Positions 1 to 8,873 of a stretch of 47,077 bases of DNA are shown one piece after another. A model generated the notes under the pieces. The model was not told the DNA's origin, ran no database searches, and was given only the letters and a program-made list of their open reading frames with translations. Numbering within the stretch: the stretch's first letter is position 1; each line of letters begins with the position of its first letter. Origin of the DNA: CAYPHJ01 sp964410485. GTDB taxonomy: Bacteria; Desulfobacterota; Binatia; UBA9968. Location: contig CAYPHJ010000027.1 in the NCBI GenBank assembly GCA_964410485.1, forward strand, positions 1 through 47,077, read 5' to 3'. The translations under genes and the position numbers were made by a program.

Positions 1-705
1 GACGAGGAAATCTACTGCATTGAAAGAGCCATGGAGATTGTCGAGCAAGGCGTAGAGGCTCTCTATGAAAGTGCCACAGTGGGCAGGCGCATTCCCGAAG
101 TTGTCGGTCGAGTATACGGAAGCGTTGTGAGCGCAGGGTCCGATTTGGGTGTGCAAATCCTGTTTGCGGCGGGAGAACGGACCCCGCGGGTCGCTGGACG
201 TATATTCCCAGATCGCAAGCTTGAACGCGGCGATATGATTATCAATGAGATCACGGGAAAGTACTGTGGTTATTGTGCTCAAGTTCACGCGCCCGTATCG
301 GTAGGTCAGCCCGCTAAACCGGAGTATCAAAGTGTCTTTGAAGCCTCGCTTGCGGCCTTGGACGCGGGGTTAGCTGCACTAAAACCGGGTATTACGACTT
401 TCGAGCTTGCCGAAGCTGTCCGCAAACCTGTTGCCGAGAGGGGTTATGATGTCAATGCCATGCCTCTGTTCAAGGGGATGGGAATGACTATCGCAGAGTT
501 TCCGTATAGTCCACATGGAGTTGGTCTCGACGCTACAGGCAAAGCTCGTAGTTACGAGATTAAAGAAGGGATGGTGTTATTGTTTGAACCTGCTGCTTAC
601 GATCAGAAACTGAATGTAGGCATGCATGTCGCGGAGCAGGCCGTAGTGACTCAAGGCGGATGTCGGCGAACTGGCAAGCGCAAGCTGGAGCTCAAGGTCA
701 CATAA
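1..705 (+). CDS. M24 (Xaa-Pro aminopeptidase-like) metallopeptidase homologue, 5' end missing
   Basis: The reading frame is open to the first base of the window, so this is the C-terminal part (about 234 residues) of a longer gene; the internal ATG at 31 is not the real start. The fold is the pita-bread catalytic domain of M24 peptidases, which cleave Xaa-Pro bonds or related amides. The late metal and catalytic residues are visible: His in SPHGVGLD, Glu in LLFEPA and Glu in VAEQAVV. The two early aspartates expected eleven residues apart are Glu (codon 247-249) and Gln (codon 280-282), so the dinuclear site is altered and ordinary aminopeptidase activity is doubtful. It may be a specialised hydrolase of the kind found in catabolic clusters. 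It precedes the catabolic genes by 180 bases. Family assignment is firm; substrate unknown. Confidence 0.85.
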   Translation, partial: DEEIYCIERAMEIVEQGVEALYESATVGRRIPEVVGRVYGSVVSAGSDLGVQILFAAGERTPRVAGRIFPDRKLERGDMIINEITGKYCGYCAQVHAPVSVGQPAKPEYQSVFEASLAALDAGLAALKPGITTFELAEAVRKPVAERGYDVNAMPLFKGMGMTIAEFPYSPHGVGLDATGKARSYEIKEGMVLLFEPAAYDQKLNVGMHVAEQAVVTQGGCRRTGKRKLELKVT

Positions 706-885
706 GACGAGTTAAACCCTCGGCAAATTCGTTTACCGAAGGTAGATCGATGATTGATCACGTGTTGTCAATGATCTCGTAGAAAGGGGAGGCTTCTGAA
801 ATCATGGCTATTCGTGCCAAAGGGCCACGTTGGCAGCTCAGTGCTGCAAGGCCGGGTTCATTTTGGAGGTCAAGGCTGAGCTTAT

Positions 886-1854
886 ATGCGTCGTGAAGTG
901 ACTATTGCCGGTGGGGTTTACGACCGTACACAAGCCTTGGTCGATGAAACGGTAAAGCCCGAAGGACTACGGCTCAACTGGCTGGTTTTTTCTTATCCTG
1001 AGATTTGGCGGCGGATGCTACAACATTATGAGTTCGACGCCTCCGAACTGTCGCTTTCCTCGTACATCATCGCCCGCTCCATGCAGAAACCGTTGATTGC
1101 CATTCCAGTCTTTCCTGCGCGAGCTTTCCGGCACTCCTATATTTTTGTGAATGCTAAGGCAGGCATAAGTAAACCCGCCGATCTTGAAGGAAAAAAAGTA
1201 GGATTACCCGATTTTCAGCAAACCGCGACCGTTTGGATGCGAGGCATGTTACAGCACGAATATGGCGTCGATTTACGGAAGATCGAGTGGTTCACATGGG
1301 GTGAGGGCGGCAGAGTTCACATGGACATGCCAAAGCGCTACAAGGTCCGGCAGATTCCTCCGGGGAAGGAACCGGATGCGATGCTAACTTCAGGGGAGCT
1401 GGATGCTATCATGCACGCCGCGCTTCTGCCGTCTCTTCTACGTTCAAGCAATGCGAGACGTCTTTTCGACAACTACAAGCAAGTAGAAATCGAGTACTTT
1501 AAAAAGACGGGTATTTTCCCGATCATGCACACGGTGGTGGTGAGAGAGGATCTGTGGAAGAAATCTCCCTGGATAGCCGTCAGTCTGTATAAAGCGTTTC
1601 AAGACGCCAAGAAACTTGCATATCAAAAACTGAACGATACGAATGCATATAAAATTAGCCTCGTGTGGTTTAGGGATCCTTTGGAGGAGCAAAAAGGCGT
1701 ACTGGGAGTCAATCCTTGGCCGTATGGTTTGGCTGCGAATCGGAACGTCCTCGAAACGCTTATCGGCTACCTCCACGAACAGGGTCTAATCTCTAGACAG
1801 CTTAGAGTCGAAGAACTGTTCGCGCAGAACACTTTAGAGCTTGAAGACGATTAA
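886..1854 (+). CDS. 4,5-dihydroxyphthalate decarboxylase-like protein (paralogue 1 of 4)
   Basis: A 322-residue protein of the 4,5-dihydroxyphthalate decarboxylase (Pht5-like) family, which has a periplasmic-binding-protein type II fold but acts on aromatic acids. There is no signal peptide, so a cytoplasmic location is expected. Motifs shared with the other three copies are FRHSYIFVN, WMRGML, KKTGIFPIMH and, near the C terminus, NPWPYGLAANRNVLETL. The ATG at 886 is the first start after an in-frame stop at 877; GGAGG lies a rather long 16 bases upstream. The gene ends in the ribosome-binding site of the UbiD gene, so the two decarboxylase-type genes are likely co-transcribed. Automatic annotation would often call it an ABC substrate-binding protein. 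The enzymatic role is inferred from the family; the true substrate is unknown. Confidence 0.8.
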   Translation: MRREVTIAGGVYDRTQALVDETVKPEGLRLNWLVFSYPEIWRRMLQHYEFDASELSLSSYIIARSMQKPLIAIPVFPARAFRHSYIFVNAKAGISKPADLEGKKVGLPDFQQTATVWMRGMLQHEYGVDLRKIEWFTWGEGGRVHMDMPKRYKVRQIPPGKEPDAMLTSGELDAIMHAALLPSLLRSSNARRLFDNYKQVEIEYFKKTGIFPIMHTVVVREDLWKKSPWIAVSLYKAFQDAKKLAYQKLNDTNAYKISLVWFRDPLEEQKGVLGVNPWPYGLAANRNVLETLIGYLHEQGLISRQLRVEELFAQNTLELEDD

Positions 1855-1865
1855 GGAGGCTGTCC

Positions 1866-3353
1866 GTGAAGACTGAAGTGAATGATTTGAGGTCGGCACT
1901 AGCTGCTTGCGAAAAGTTAGGGGAACTCATTAGCGTCAACAGAGAAGTTGAACCTAACGTCGAGCTTCCGTCGGTAATGAACGCGGTTGGTAGGCAGCCA
2001 CGGCCGTGCGCGCTGTTGTTCGAAAGAATACGAAATTATCCGGGATCCAGGATGGCAGCCAAGGTCATGGGAAGCTTCCAGCGTTTCGCGAACATGTATG
2101 GGTTGTCTCAGGATCTTCGGACCCTCAAACTGGAGCTCGTTGCGGCTTTGCAAAAACCCATTCCGCCTCGTCTTGCCTCCTCGGGTCCCTGTAAGGAAAA
2201 CGTCATCACACGAAACATCGATATCGCCAAGATCGTTCCGCCGGTACAGGGGGCTCTTCAGGTTGACTCCCTCTATTACCAACCTGTAGCCATTACAAGA
2301 CATCCCAATACCGGGGATCTGAACACCGCAATATACCGAGCGGCGATTCAAGGGCCCGACCGGTTAACTGTGAACGCACGCACTGATCGACACGGCGGCT
2401 TGCAGATTTCCTCCGGAAAAGTCGTAAATCGACCGATTCCGGTTGCCCTGGCGATCGGCGTGGAGCCGGCTCTTTGGATGGCGGCTAACGCCAAGTTACC
2501 CTATGGTTTCGACGAATTGACTTATGCCGGGGGCATCAAGAAGAAAGCCATCGATGTGGTTAAGTGCGAAACGATCGACCTCGAGGTTCCCGCTAGCGCG
2601 GAAATTATCATCGAAGGTGAGTTCAGACCGCCATTCGAATTAGGGACCGAAGGACCCTGGCCTGAATATCTCCGATACCTCGGAATGCAAATCCACCCCC
2701 CTGTGATGGATATTACCGCCGTTACGTTTCGCAATGACCCCATTACCTACGTCAGTATACCGGCGAGCGGGCGGGGAGATGAAGCCGTAACATTGGGAAA
2801 CCAAGCCCAACTGCTCCGGTTGTTGCGCGAGTTTGCCGCCGATTTTGTCGTCGATTCTCATTTAACTCCCGGAGCTGTGCTTCATCACGCGATCATTAAA
2901 GTACAGAAGTCCGAAGCTCATCACGAGGGACTGCAAATGAATGTTGCCCTTGCCGCTTTCGACTTTTCCCCAACCTTAGACCTTGTCATACTCGTTGATG
3001 AAGACATCAATATCCATGATTGGTCCGAGATCGACTGGGCCATTTGTACCCGCTGTAATCCGGCGAAGCAGGTTCATATCCTACCCGAAGCTCGAACTCA
3101 TCAAATCGTACCGATTGTTGGTGTACGAGAGTTGGATGACGAACCCTTGGTCAAATCCAAGATGATTATCGATACAACGATTCCGTGGAAATATAAAACA
3201 CGAGAGCTGTCTCCGGGGCTGGGGTTCTTTACCCAAAGCAAGTGGCTGGATGTCAAACTGGCCGATTATTTGGATGGCCGAGATCTGCTGAAGCTACAGC
3301 AGCAAGTGGGACAAACCGGAGCCCCGCCGAAATTGGGCTCTGGCGGCATGTAG
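1866..3353 (+). CDS. UbiD-family prenylated-FMN-dependent decarboxylase
   Basis: A 495-residue UbiD-like (de)carboxylase. This family uses prenylated FMN, made by UbiX, for reversible decarboxylation of aromatic or alpha,beta-unsaturated acids. The cofactor-region asparagine and arginine are in NTAIYRAAI, and the acidic pair is in SAEIIIEGE and LGTEGPWPEY. The start is GTG at 1866, seven bases after AAGGAGG, which itself overlaps the stop of the previous gene. The gene is followed closely by two TctC receptors, so uptake and decarboxylation of a carboxylate look coupled. No ubiX gene is present in the window, so the cofactor must come from elsewhere in the genome. The family is clear; the substrate (for example a hydroxybenzoate, phthalate or furoate type) cannot be decided. 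Confidence 0.9.
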   Translation: MKTEVNDLRSALAACEKLGELISVNREVEPNVELPSVMNAVGRQPRPCALLFERIRNYPGSRMAAKVMGSFQRFANMYGLSQDLRTLKLELVAALQKPIPPRLASSGPCKENVITRNIDIAKIVPPVQGALQVDSLYYQPVAITRHPNTGDLNTAIYRAAIQGPDRLTVNARTDRHGGLQISSGKVVNRPIPVALAIGVEPALWMAANAKLPYGFDELTYAGGIKKKAIDVVKCETIDLEVPASAEIIIEGEFRPPFELGTEGPWPEYLRYLGMQIHPPVMDITAVTFRNDPITYVSIPASGRGDEAVTLGNQAQLLRLLREFAADFVVDSHLTPGAVLHHAIIKVQKSEAHHEGLQMNVALAAFDFSPTLDLVILVDEDINIHDWSEIDWAICTRCNPAKQVHILPEARTHQIVPIVGVRELDDEPLVKSKMIIDTTIPWKYKTRELSPGLGFFTQSKWLDVKLADYLDGRDLLKLQQQVGQTGAPPKLGSGGM

Positions 3354-3372
3354 AAGGGCCAAGGAGGTAGGT

Positions 3373-4422
3373 ATGAAAAAACGTTTGACGGTAACAATAC
3401 TATCCCTGGTTCTTGGTTTGGGTATTGCCGGTGCTCCTGTAGCAACGTTGGCCTCTGCTTCTCAGTCCTTTTACGAAGGGAAGAGGATACGGTTAGTGGT
3501 CGGGTACCCGCCAGGAGGGGCCTTTGACACATGGTCGCGACTGATTGCCAGGCACATTTCGCGGTACATACCGGGCAAGCCTTCCATAATTGTGCAAAAC
3601 ATGCCGGGCGCTGCATCTCTTGTTGCAGCCAACTGGGCGTATTCCAGTCAGACAGCGGATGGTCTCAGTATAGTGAACTTCAACGGTACGCATGCCGTCA
3701 GTGCCGCGCTGGGAGTGCCGGAGGCTAAGTTCAATCCGGAGAAGTACGTGTGGGTCGGCGCCCCTACTCTAGGCTTTCTGCCTCAGGTGCTCTATGTGCG
3801 ACCGGATGTGGCCAAGACGTTGGAGCAGTTTTTGAAAGCACCTGACTCTATCAACCTTGGAGCCATAGGACGGGGAACCGCTCCGTTTCAGCTGGCGACG
3901 TTTCTGGAATCTGTTGGAGCCAAGGTACGTGTGGTGGGTGGGTATAGCGGCACTCCCGATATGTTTGCGGCCATAAGAAGAAAGGAAGTTGACGGCACCA
4001 TCATGAACCAGGAGAGTGCGGAGACGGTATTCAAGAGTTTCTTGGAAGAAGGGATTGTCGCTCCGCTGGTCAAACTCGGCCCGGATAATCCCGGCCGCCA
4101 GCGGCTTGATATACCGAATTTCTCTGACCTGGCAAAGCAGATGCGCCTCAATTCGCAGCAGGTAGCATTAGGCAAGTTCATGATCAGCACATACTCTCTG
4201 GCCATCATGTATGCGCTGCCGCCGGGAACTCCGGCCGAGCGTACTGCTGTCATAAGAAAGGCATTTCAAGAAACACTTAAGGACCCAAGGCTCTTGGAGG
4301 AAGTGACTAAAATAGGCTTCGTGCCCGGGCCCCTTTCAGCCTCGGATCTGGAGGAGTTGGTGACGTCGATTAGCACAGCCCCAAGCGCGCTTAAGGAACT
4401 TTACAAAAAACTTTTTCTGTGA
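3373..4422 (+). CDS. TctC/Bug-family periplasmic solute-binding receptor (tandem copy 1)
   Basis: A 349-residue member of the tripartite tricarboxylate transporter receptor (TctC, Bug) family, which binds carboxylates in the periplasm. A signal peptide covers about residues 1-29 (MKKR, hydrophobic stretch, cleavage near LASA). The mature protein opens with the family signature FYEGKRIRLVVGYPPGG, followed by NMPGAASLVAANW. The ATG at 3373 has an AGGAGGT site five to six bases upstream. It lies 19 bases after the UbiD gene and is directly followed by a close copy. No TctA or TctB membrane subunit is encoded in the window, so transport must rely on unlinked membrane partners, or the protein senses or buffers its ligand. 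The ligand is unknown. Confidence 0.93.
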   Translation: MKKRLTVTILSLVLGLGIAGAPVATLASASQSFYEGKRIRLVVGYPPGGAFDTWSRLIARHISRYIPGKPSIIVQNMPGAASLVAANWAYSSQTADGLSIVNFNGTHAVSAALGVPEAKFNPEKYVWVGAPTLGFLPQVLYVRPDVAKTLEQFLKAPDSINLGAIGRGTAPFQLATFLESVGAKVRVVGGYSGTPDMFAAIRRKEVDGTIMNQESAETVFKSFLEEGIVAPLVKLGPDNPGRQRLDIPNFSDLAKQMRLNSQQVALGKFMISTYSLAIMYALPPGTPAERTAVIRKAFQETLKDPRLLEEVTKIGFVPGPLSASDLEELVTSISTAPSALKELYKKLFL

Positions 4423-4468
4423 ATTGAGCGATTCGGATAGACGAGTTCGTTAACCCAAGGAGGTGGGT

Positions 4469-5518
4469 ATGAAAAAAAGATGGACGGTAACAATACTATC
4501 CCTGATTCTTGGTGTGGTTGTTACCGGCGCTCCTGTAGCAACGTTGGCCTCTGCTTCTCAGTCCTTTTACGAAGGGAAGAGGATACGGTTGGTGGTCGGG
4601 TACCCGCCAGGAGGGGCTTTTGATAGATGGTCGAGGCTAATTGCCAGGCATATTTCACAGTACATACCGGGCAAGCCTTCTATAATTGTCCAAAACATGC
4701 CGGGTGCTGCATCTCTTGTTGCAGCCAACTGGGCGTACGCCGGTCAGGCAGCGGATGGTCTCACTATAGTGAATTTCAATGGGCGTCATGTGGTCAATGC
4801 CATTCTGGGAATGCCTGACGCCAAGTTCGATCCGGAGAAGTACGTGTGGTTAGGCTCCCCGACCCCCGGTTTCCGACCTCAGGTTCTCTATGTACGTCCC
4901 GAGGTTGCCAAGACACTGGAGCAGTTCCTCGAAACCTCTAAAGCTATCAACCTTGGAGCCCCGGGACAGGGAAGCAATTCCTTTCAAATGGCAAAATTCT
5001 TGGAGATTGTCGGCGCTAACGTGCGTGTAGTGCCTGGATATCCGGGCAGTACCGACGTGTTTGCGGCCATAGCGCGGAAGGAAGCAGACGGGACCTTTAT
5101 AAACCAGGAGAGTGCGGAGACAGGATTCAAGAGTTTTTTAGATGACGGTTCAGTTGTGCCGATAGTCAAATTCGGTCCCGATAATCCAGGGCGTTCGCGG
5201 CTTGAAGTCCCGAACTTCCTCGATCTGGCGAAAAAGATGCGACTTAACGCGGAGCAGGTTGCTTTAGGTAACTTCATGATTGACTCAAATGGACTAGCCA
5301 TCGTGTATGCCCTGCCGCCGGGAACTCCAAACGACCGCATTGAGATCATAAAAAAAGCATTTCAAGAAACCCTCAAAGACCCAAAACTCCTGCAGGAAGC
5401 AACCAAAATGGGCTTTGTGCCTGGGCCGATATCCCCCGCGGAGCTTGAGGAATTGGTGAGATCGATGAACAAAGCCCCGAGCACGCTTAAAGAGAGTTTC
5501 AGGAAGCATTTTCTGTGA
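4469..5518 (+). CDS. TctC/Bug-family periplasmic solute-binding receptor (tandem copy 2)
   Basis: A second TctC receptor of exactly the same length (349 residues) as its upstream neighbour. The ATG at 4469 was chosen over the GTG at 4463 because AAGGAGGT at 4457-4464 is then correctly spaced and the N terminus aligns with copy 1. The ribosome-binding site, signal peptide and first hundred or so codons are nearly the same as copy 1 at the DNA level. The remainder, which contributes much of the ligand-binding cleft, is visibly more diverged. This suggests tandem duplication followed by specialisation of the pocket, or later homogenisation of the 5' part. It probably belongs to the same transcript as the UbiD gene. 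Ligand unknown; no cognate membrane subunits nearby. Confidence 0.92.
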   Translation: MKKRWTVTILSLILGVVVTGAPVATLASASQSFYEGKRIRLVVGYPPGGAFDRWSRLIARHISQYIPGKPSIIVQNMPGAASLVAANWAYAGQAADGLTIVNFNGRHVVNAILGMPDAKFDPEKYVWLGSPTPGFRPQVLYVRPEVAKTLEQFLETSKAINLGAPGQGSNSFQMAKFLEIVGANVRVVPGYPGSTDVFAAIARKEADGTFINQESAETGFKSFLDDGSVVPIVKFGPDNPGRSRLEVPNFLDLAKKMRLNAEQVALGNFMIDSNGLAIVYALPPGTPNDRIEIIKKAFQETLKDPKLLQEATKMGFVPGPISPAELEELVRSMNKAPSTLKESFRKHFL

Positions 5519-5692
5519 TCTTCGAGGAGTCGCGGATAAATCGAAACAACACCGATTCCGAGCGACCACAAGCTGTGTCTGCGCGGTGAATACATATAAA
5601 CGAAGAGTGAAGACACACGCCGCTCGAGTAGAAAATTGCAAGCGCCTCCTGATGTGTCCGAAGCAAAACAGAGGAGGCGGTTGGCCGGGACA

Positions 5693-7978
5693 ATGATTCG
5701 AAGAGAAAAGCTTGCGGAACTACCGGGCGAAGAGCCTCGAATCGATGCGAGGGAAAAGGTCACTGGCAATGCGAGGTACATCGAGGACCTACCCGACCTT
5801 CCCGGTATGGCCTATGGTGCTGGGCTTCTAAGCCCGTACGCGCACGCGCGGATTCGCTCGATTGATTCTTCTAAAGCGAGTCGCCTGCCGGGTGTTCTGG
5901 CCGTATTAGATCGTGAGCATCTTGACGGCGTTAATCCAATGCTGCCGGCGCCAACGCATGCGCTTTGGAAATTAGCGGCTGATCAAACGGTTGTTGCAAC
6001 GGATAAAGTGCGTTTCGACGGAGAGCTTGTGGCTATGGTTGCGGCCGAAGATCTGCGCACGGCGAAAAGGGCGGCAGAGCTTATCGAGGTAGAGTACGAG
6101 CCGTTGCCAGCTCTTTTTGATGCCATGGAGGCACTAGCCTCGGGAGCGCCCATTCTGCATGAAAGCAAGGGAACCAATCTCCTGCTTGAGGATGCCATGG
6201 ATTGGGGCGATGTGACACAGGGATTCAAGGAAGCCGATCGTATCTTTGAGGAGACTTATACTTCTCCCTCTATGTTCCACCATCCGATGGAAAACATTGG
6301 GGGCTGCATTGCACACTTTGTAAATGGCGGAATTGTGCTTTGGGAGCCGACAAGCTCACCATTTCGTGAGGCTAAGCAAATTGCCGAGTTTTTTGGCCTG
6401 GATGCTGACCGTGTTCGCATACAGGTACCATACGTTGGCGGGGGTTTTGGGTCCAAGCTTTTGACAAATTTCATCGTAGCCGCGATTTTTCTGTCGTGTA
6501 AAACGGGTAGACCGATCAGGCTGGTGCCATCACTAGAAGAGAGCTTCCGACAAAACGCCCGCCACGCGATGGTGTACAAGGCCAAAATCGGCGCCAAGGC
6601 GGATGGGATACTGACGGCTCTTGACGTGGATCTGATCGTGGATACGGGCGCTTATATCACTAGTGCGGGTGTGGCTACACACAACGCCGTCATTTCAGCC
6701 TGGGGTTGTTACCGTATCCCTCACCTCCGTGTGAGAGCTCGTTGCGCTTACACTAACAAAGTGCCCGCCGGTCATGCCAGAGCGACAGGTAAAATCCAGA
6801 CCACGTGGGGGATTGAATCTATCATCGACAGTGTAGCTCGTCAGATGGAAATCGAACCCTTGGAGTTCAGGAAGAAGAACGTATTGCTCAGAGGGGAATT
6901 CGTCGCCAAAGGAACACCCCTTATGGACACGGACTATCTGGAGCTAATGAGCCGGACGATTTCAGCTATCGGTTGGGACGGTCAATCGTTGCGGAAAACG
7001 CCGACACCTGAAGTCAAGAGCCGATGGGTGAAGGGATGGGGCGTGGCGCTGAGCCTACGCCATGGGTCTCAGGACGGCGCCAGAGCTTACGCTATGGCCA
7101 CCATAGATACCCGGGGCGTCGTCACGATTCAACATAACGCGCCAGAGATCGGTCAGGGCACGCACAATCTTATCAGCATTGTTGCTTCTAGGACATTGGG
7201 AATTCCGCAAAGTCGGATTCGGGTCGGGCAACCGGACACGGCTGTGGATCTCCCTTTCGTAGGGGTGAACGCGCAGAGAACAACGATGCAGATGGGAAAC
7301 GCGGTCCAGAACGCTTGCGAAAATTTGAAGCGGGATCTCATCGCATTGGCCGTACAGGTCAAAGGGGGCGGTCTGGAAGAGTGGCAAGCACTTACTGGTT
7401 ACTTATGCCGGGCAGAGAACGGATTCCCCTTTAGCGAGATCGTTCGAGCTCTCGGAGCCGACGCCAGCGTTAATAGCATCGGCTTTCACGAAGTCCCTCC
7501 CGCTCGAGAAGAGTCGGCTTTTCACGGGATAGATCATTGGGCGCCCAGTGCTGGCGCAGTGGAGGTTGAAGTGGACCGCGAGACCGGAGAGCTGCGAGTC
7601 CTTCAAATTTCAGTCACCGTGGATGCGGGTAAGGCCCTGCACTACGCTTCGGCTAAAGGGCAGGTTGAAGGTGGAGGGGTAATGGGATTCGGGCATGCCC
7701 TGTTCGAAGAAGTTGTCTATCAGGATGGCCAAATTTTGAACGCCGATCCGTTCCAGTACAGGCTTCCGCTTATGGAGGATATTCCCGAATTTTTTCATTC
7801 CTCGATGCTGGAGAACATCGATGGGCCTGGACCCTTTGGATCCAAGGGCATGTCCCAGACATCCATTGTGACGGTCGCTCCCGCTATCGGTAATGCCATC
7901 TATGATGCCCTAGGTATACGCTTGACCTCTCTACCTATCACGCCGGAAAAGATTCTTAAGGCGATGGGAAAAATATAG
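5693..7978 (+). CDS. Xanthine dehydrogenase-family molybdenum-binding large subunit
   Basis: Large catalytic subunit of a xanthine dehydrogenase/CO dehydrogenase-type molybdenum hydroxylase (about 761 residues), which would carry Mo-molybdopterin cytosine dinucleotide and insert water-derived oxygen into a heteroaromatic ring, an aldehyde or a similar substrate. Visible motifs are RIDAREKVTGNARY at the N terminus, GGGFGSK, EIGQGTH and QRTTMQMGNAVQNA. The start is uncertain: ATG 5693 gives a family-typical N terminus, with GGAGG 15 bases upstream; TTG at 5681 or 5636 would lengthen it. The C-terminal loop where the family normally has KGVGEP reads SKGMSQTS, placing Gln (codon 7856-7858) where the catalytic Glu is expected. 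It is followed by the FAD and 2Fe-2S subunits, giving a complete L-M-S heterotrimer set. Substrate unknown. Confidence 0.92.
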   Translation: MIRREKLAELPGEEPRIDAREKVTGNARYIEDLPDLPGMAYGAGLLSPYAHARIRSIDSSKASRLPGVLAVLDREHLDGVNPMLPAPTHALWKLAADQTVVATDKVRFDGELVAMVAAEDLRTAKRAAELIEVEYEPLPALFDAMEALASGAPILHESKGTNLLLEDAMDWGDVTQGFKEADRIFEETYTSPSMFHHPMENIGGCIAHFVNGGIVLWEPTSSPFREAKQIAEFFGLDADRVRIQVPYVGGGFGSKLLTNFIVAAIFLSCKTGRPIRLVPSLEESFRQNARHAMVYKAKIGAKADGILTALDVDLIVDTGAYITSAGVATHNAVISAWGCYRIPHLRVRARCAYTNKVPAGHARATGKIQTTWGIESIIDSVARQMEIEPLEFRKKNVLLRGEFVAKGTPLMDTDYLELMSRTISAIGWDGQSLRKTPTPEVKSRWVKGWGVALSLRHGSQDGARAYAMATIDTRGVVTIQHNAPEIGQGTHNLISIVASRTLGIPQSRIRVGQPDTAVDLPFVGVNAQRTTMQMGNAVQNACENLKRDLIALAVQVKGGGLEEWQALTGYLCRAENGFPFSEIVRALGADASVNSIGFHEVPPAREESAFHGIDHWAPSAGAVEVEVDRETGELRVLQISVTVDAGKALHYASAKGQVEGGGVMGFGHALFEEVVYQDGQILNADPFQYRLPLMEDIPEFFHSSMLENIDGPGPFGSKGMSQTSIVTVAPAIGNAIYDALGIRLTSLPITPEKILKAMGKI

Positions 7979-7994
7979 GCGGAGCTTCACTCAG

Positions 7995-8873
7995 ATGTTG
8001 ACGCCCTTTCATCTATTGCATCCAACATCGGTCCCCGAGGCCACTGGTGAATTACAGCGTTTGGGAGATCGAGTCAAAGTTTACGCCGGTGGCGCGGAGT
8101 TGCTCCTCCTTTTGCGCCACAAACTCCTTGCAACCGAGCACCTTCTGAATATCAAAAACATTGCTGAGTTAAACGGAATCGTCAGGGAAGGGCCTTTAGT
8201 GCGGATAGGCGCTACGGTTACTCATCAGCGCTTGGAGAGCGATACTCTTGTCCGACAATGTTTGCCGATGCTCGCATACGCGGAATCACAGGTGGCCAAC
8301 ATAAGGGTGCGAAATCAAGGTACCTTGGGAGGAAATCTCTGCTTCAACGATCCGCATTCCGATCCAGGGACCACTCTTTTGGTTTATGAGGCCACGGCCG
8401 TATTGGCGGGGCCGAGTGGATCAAGACGAGTGCCGCTAGATGACTTCCTGGTCGGGATGTATCAGACAGCGCTGGAATCGGATGAACTGCTGGTGGAAAT
8501 ACAAGTCCCGTTGTTGCCGCCGGGTTTCGGTAGTGTTTATCTCCGACTCCACCGGTTTCAGCGACCAACTTTGGGAGTCGCGGTTGCGGCCATGATGCAA
8601 AACGAACGAATAGCGGGCGTCAGGCTTGCGGTAGGGTGTATAGGGCCGAAGGCGGAGCGCCTCAGAGAGCTAGAGGCTCAGCTAATTGGAGCATCCTTAA
8701 TTGAGGCCGGGAGAGTCGTCAGAGAGGCCAAGCAGCGTCTTGCCGACCTGTTTCGACCGGTAGATGACCTTCTCGGCTCCGCCGACTACAAGCTGTATTT
8801 GACCCAAACGCTGCTTCAGAGAGGATTGCAGCAGGCGGTTCACGTTGATGGAGATCGTGACGGTGATGGATGA
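7995..8873 (+). CDS. Molybdenum hydroxylase FAD-binding (medium) subunit
   Basis: A 292-residue medium subunit of the CoxM/CutM type, which carries FAD and passes electrons from the 2Fe-2S subunit to an external acceptor. The two FAD pyrophosphate motifs are visible: VYAGGAELLLLLRH near residue 30 and IRVRNQGTLGGNLCFNDP near residue 105. The ATG at 7995 lies 17 bases after the large-subunit stop, with GGAG about 11 bases upstream. The 3' end overlaps the start of the 2Fe-2S subunit gene, as expected for translationally coupled subunits. The subunit order (large, medium, small) is that of several aromatic-ring hydroxylating dehydrogenases. There is no sign of damage. Confidence 0.92.
   Translation: MLTPFHLLHPTSVPEATGELQRLGDRVKVYAGGAELLLLLRHKLLATEHLLNIKNIAELNGIVREGPLVRIGATVTHQRLESDTLVRQCLPMLAYAESQVANIRVRNQGTLGGNLCFNDPHSDPGTTLLVYEATAVLAGPSGSRRVPLDDFLVGMYQTALESDELLVEIQVPLLPPGFGSVYLRLHRFQRPTLGVAVAAMMQNERIAGVRLAVGCIGPKAERLRELEAQLIGASLIEAGRVVREAKQRLADLFRPVDDLLGSADYKLYLTQTLLQRGLQQAVHVDGDRDGDG

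Noticed and set aside
804..895. A 30-codon ORF with GGGGAGG upstream, before decarboxylase-like paralogue 1
   Set aside because: Spacing is long, the sequence shows no protein features, and it runs into the start of the next gene in another frame.
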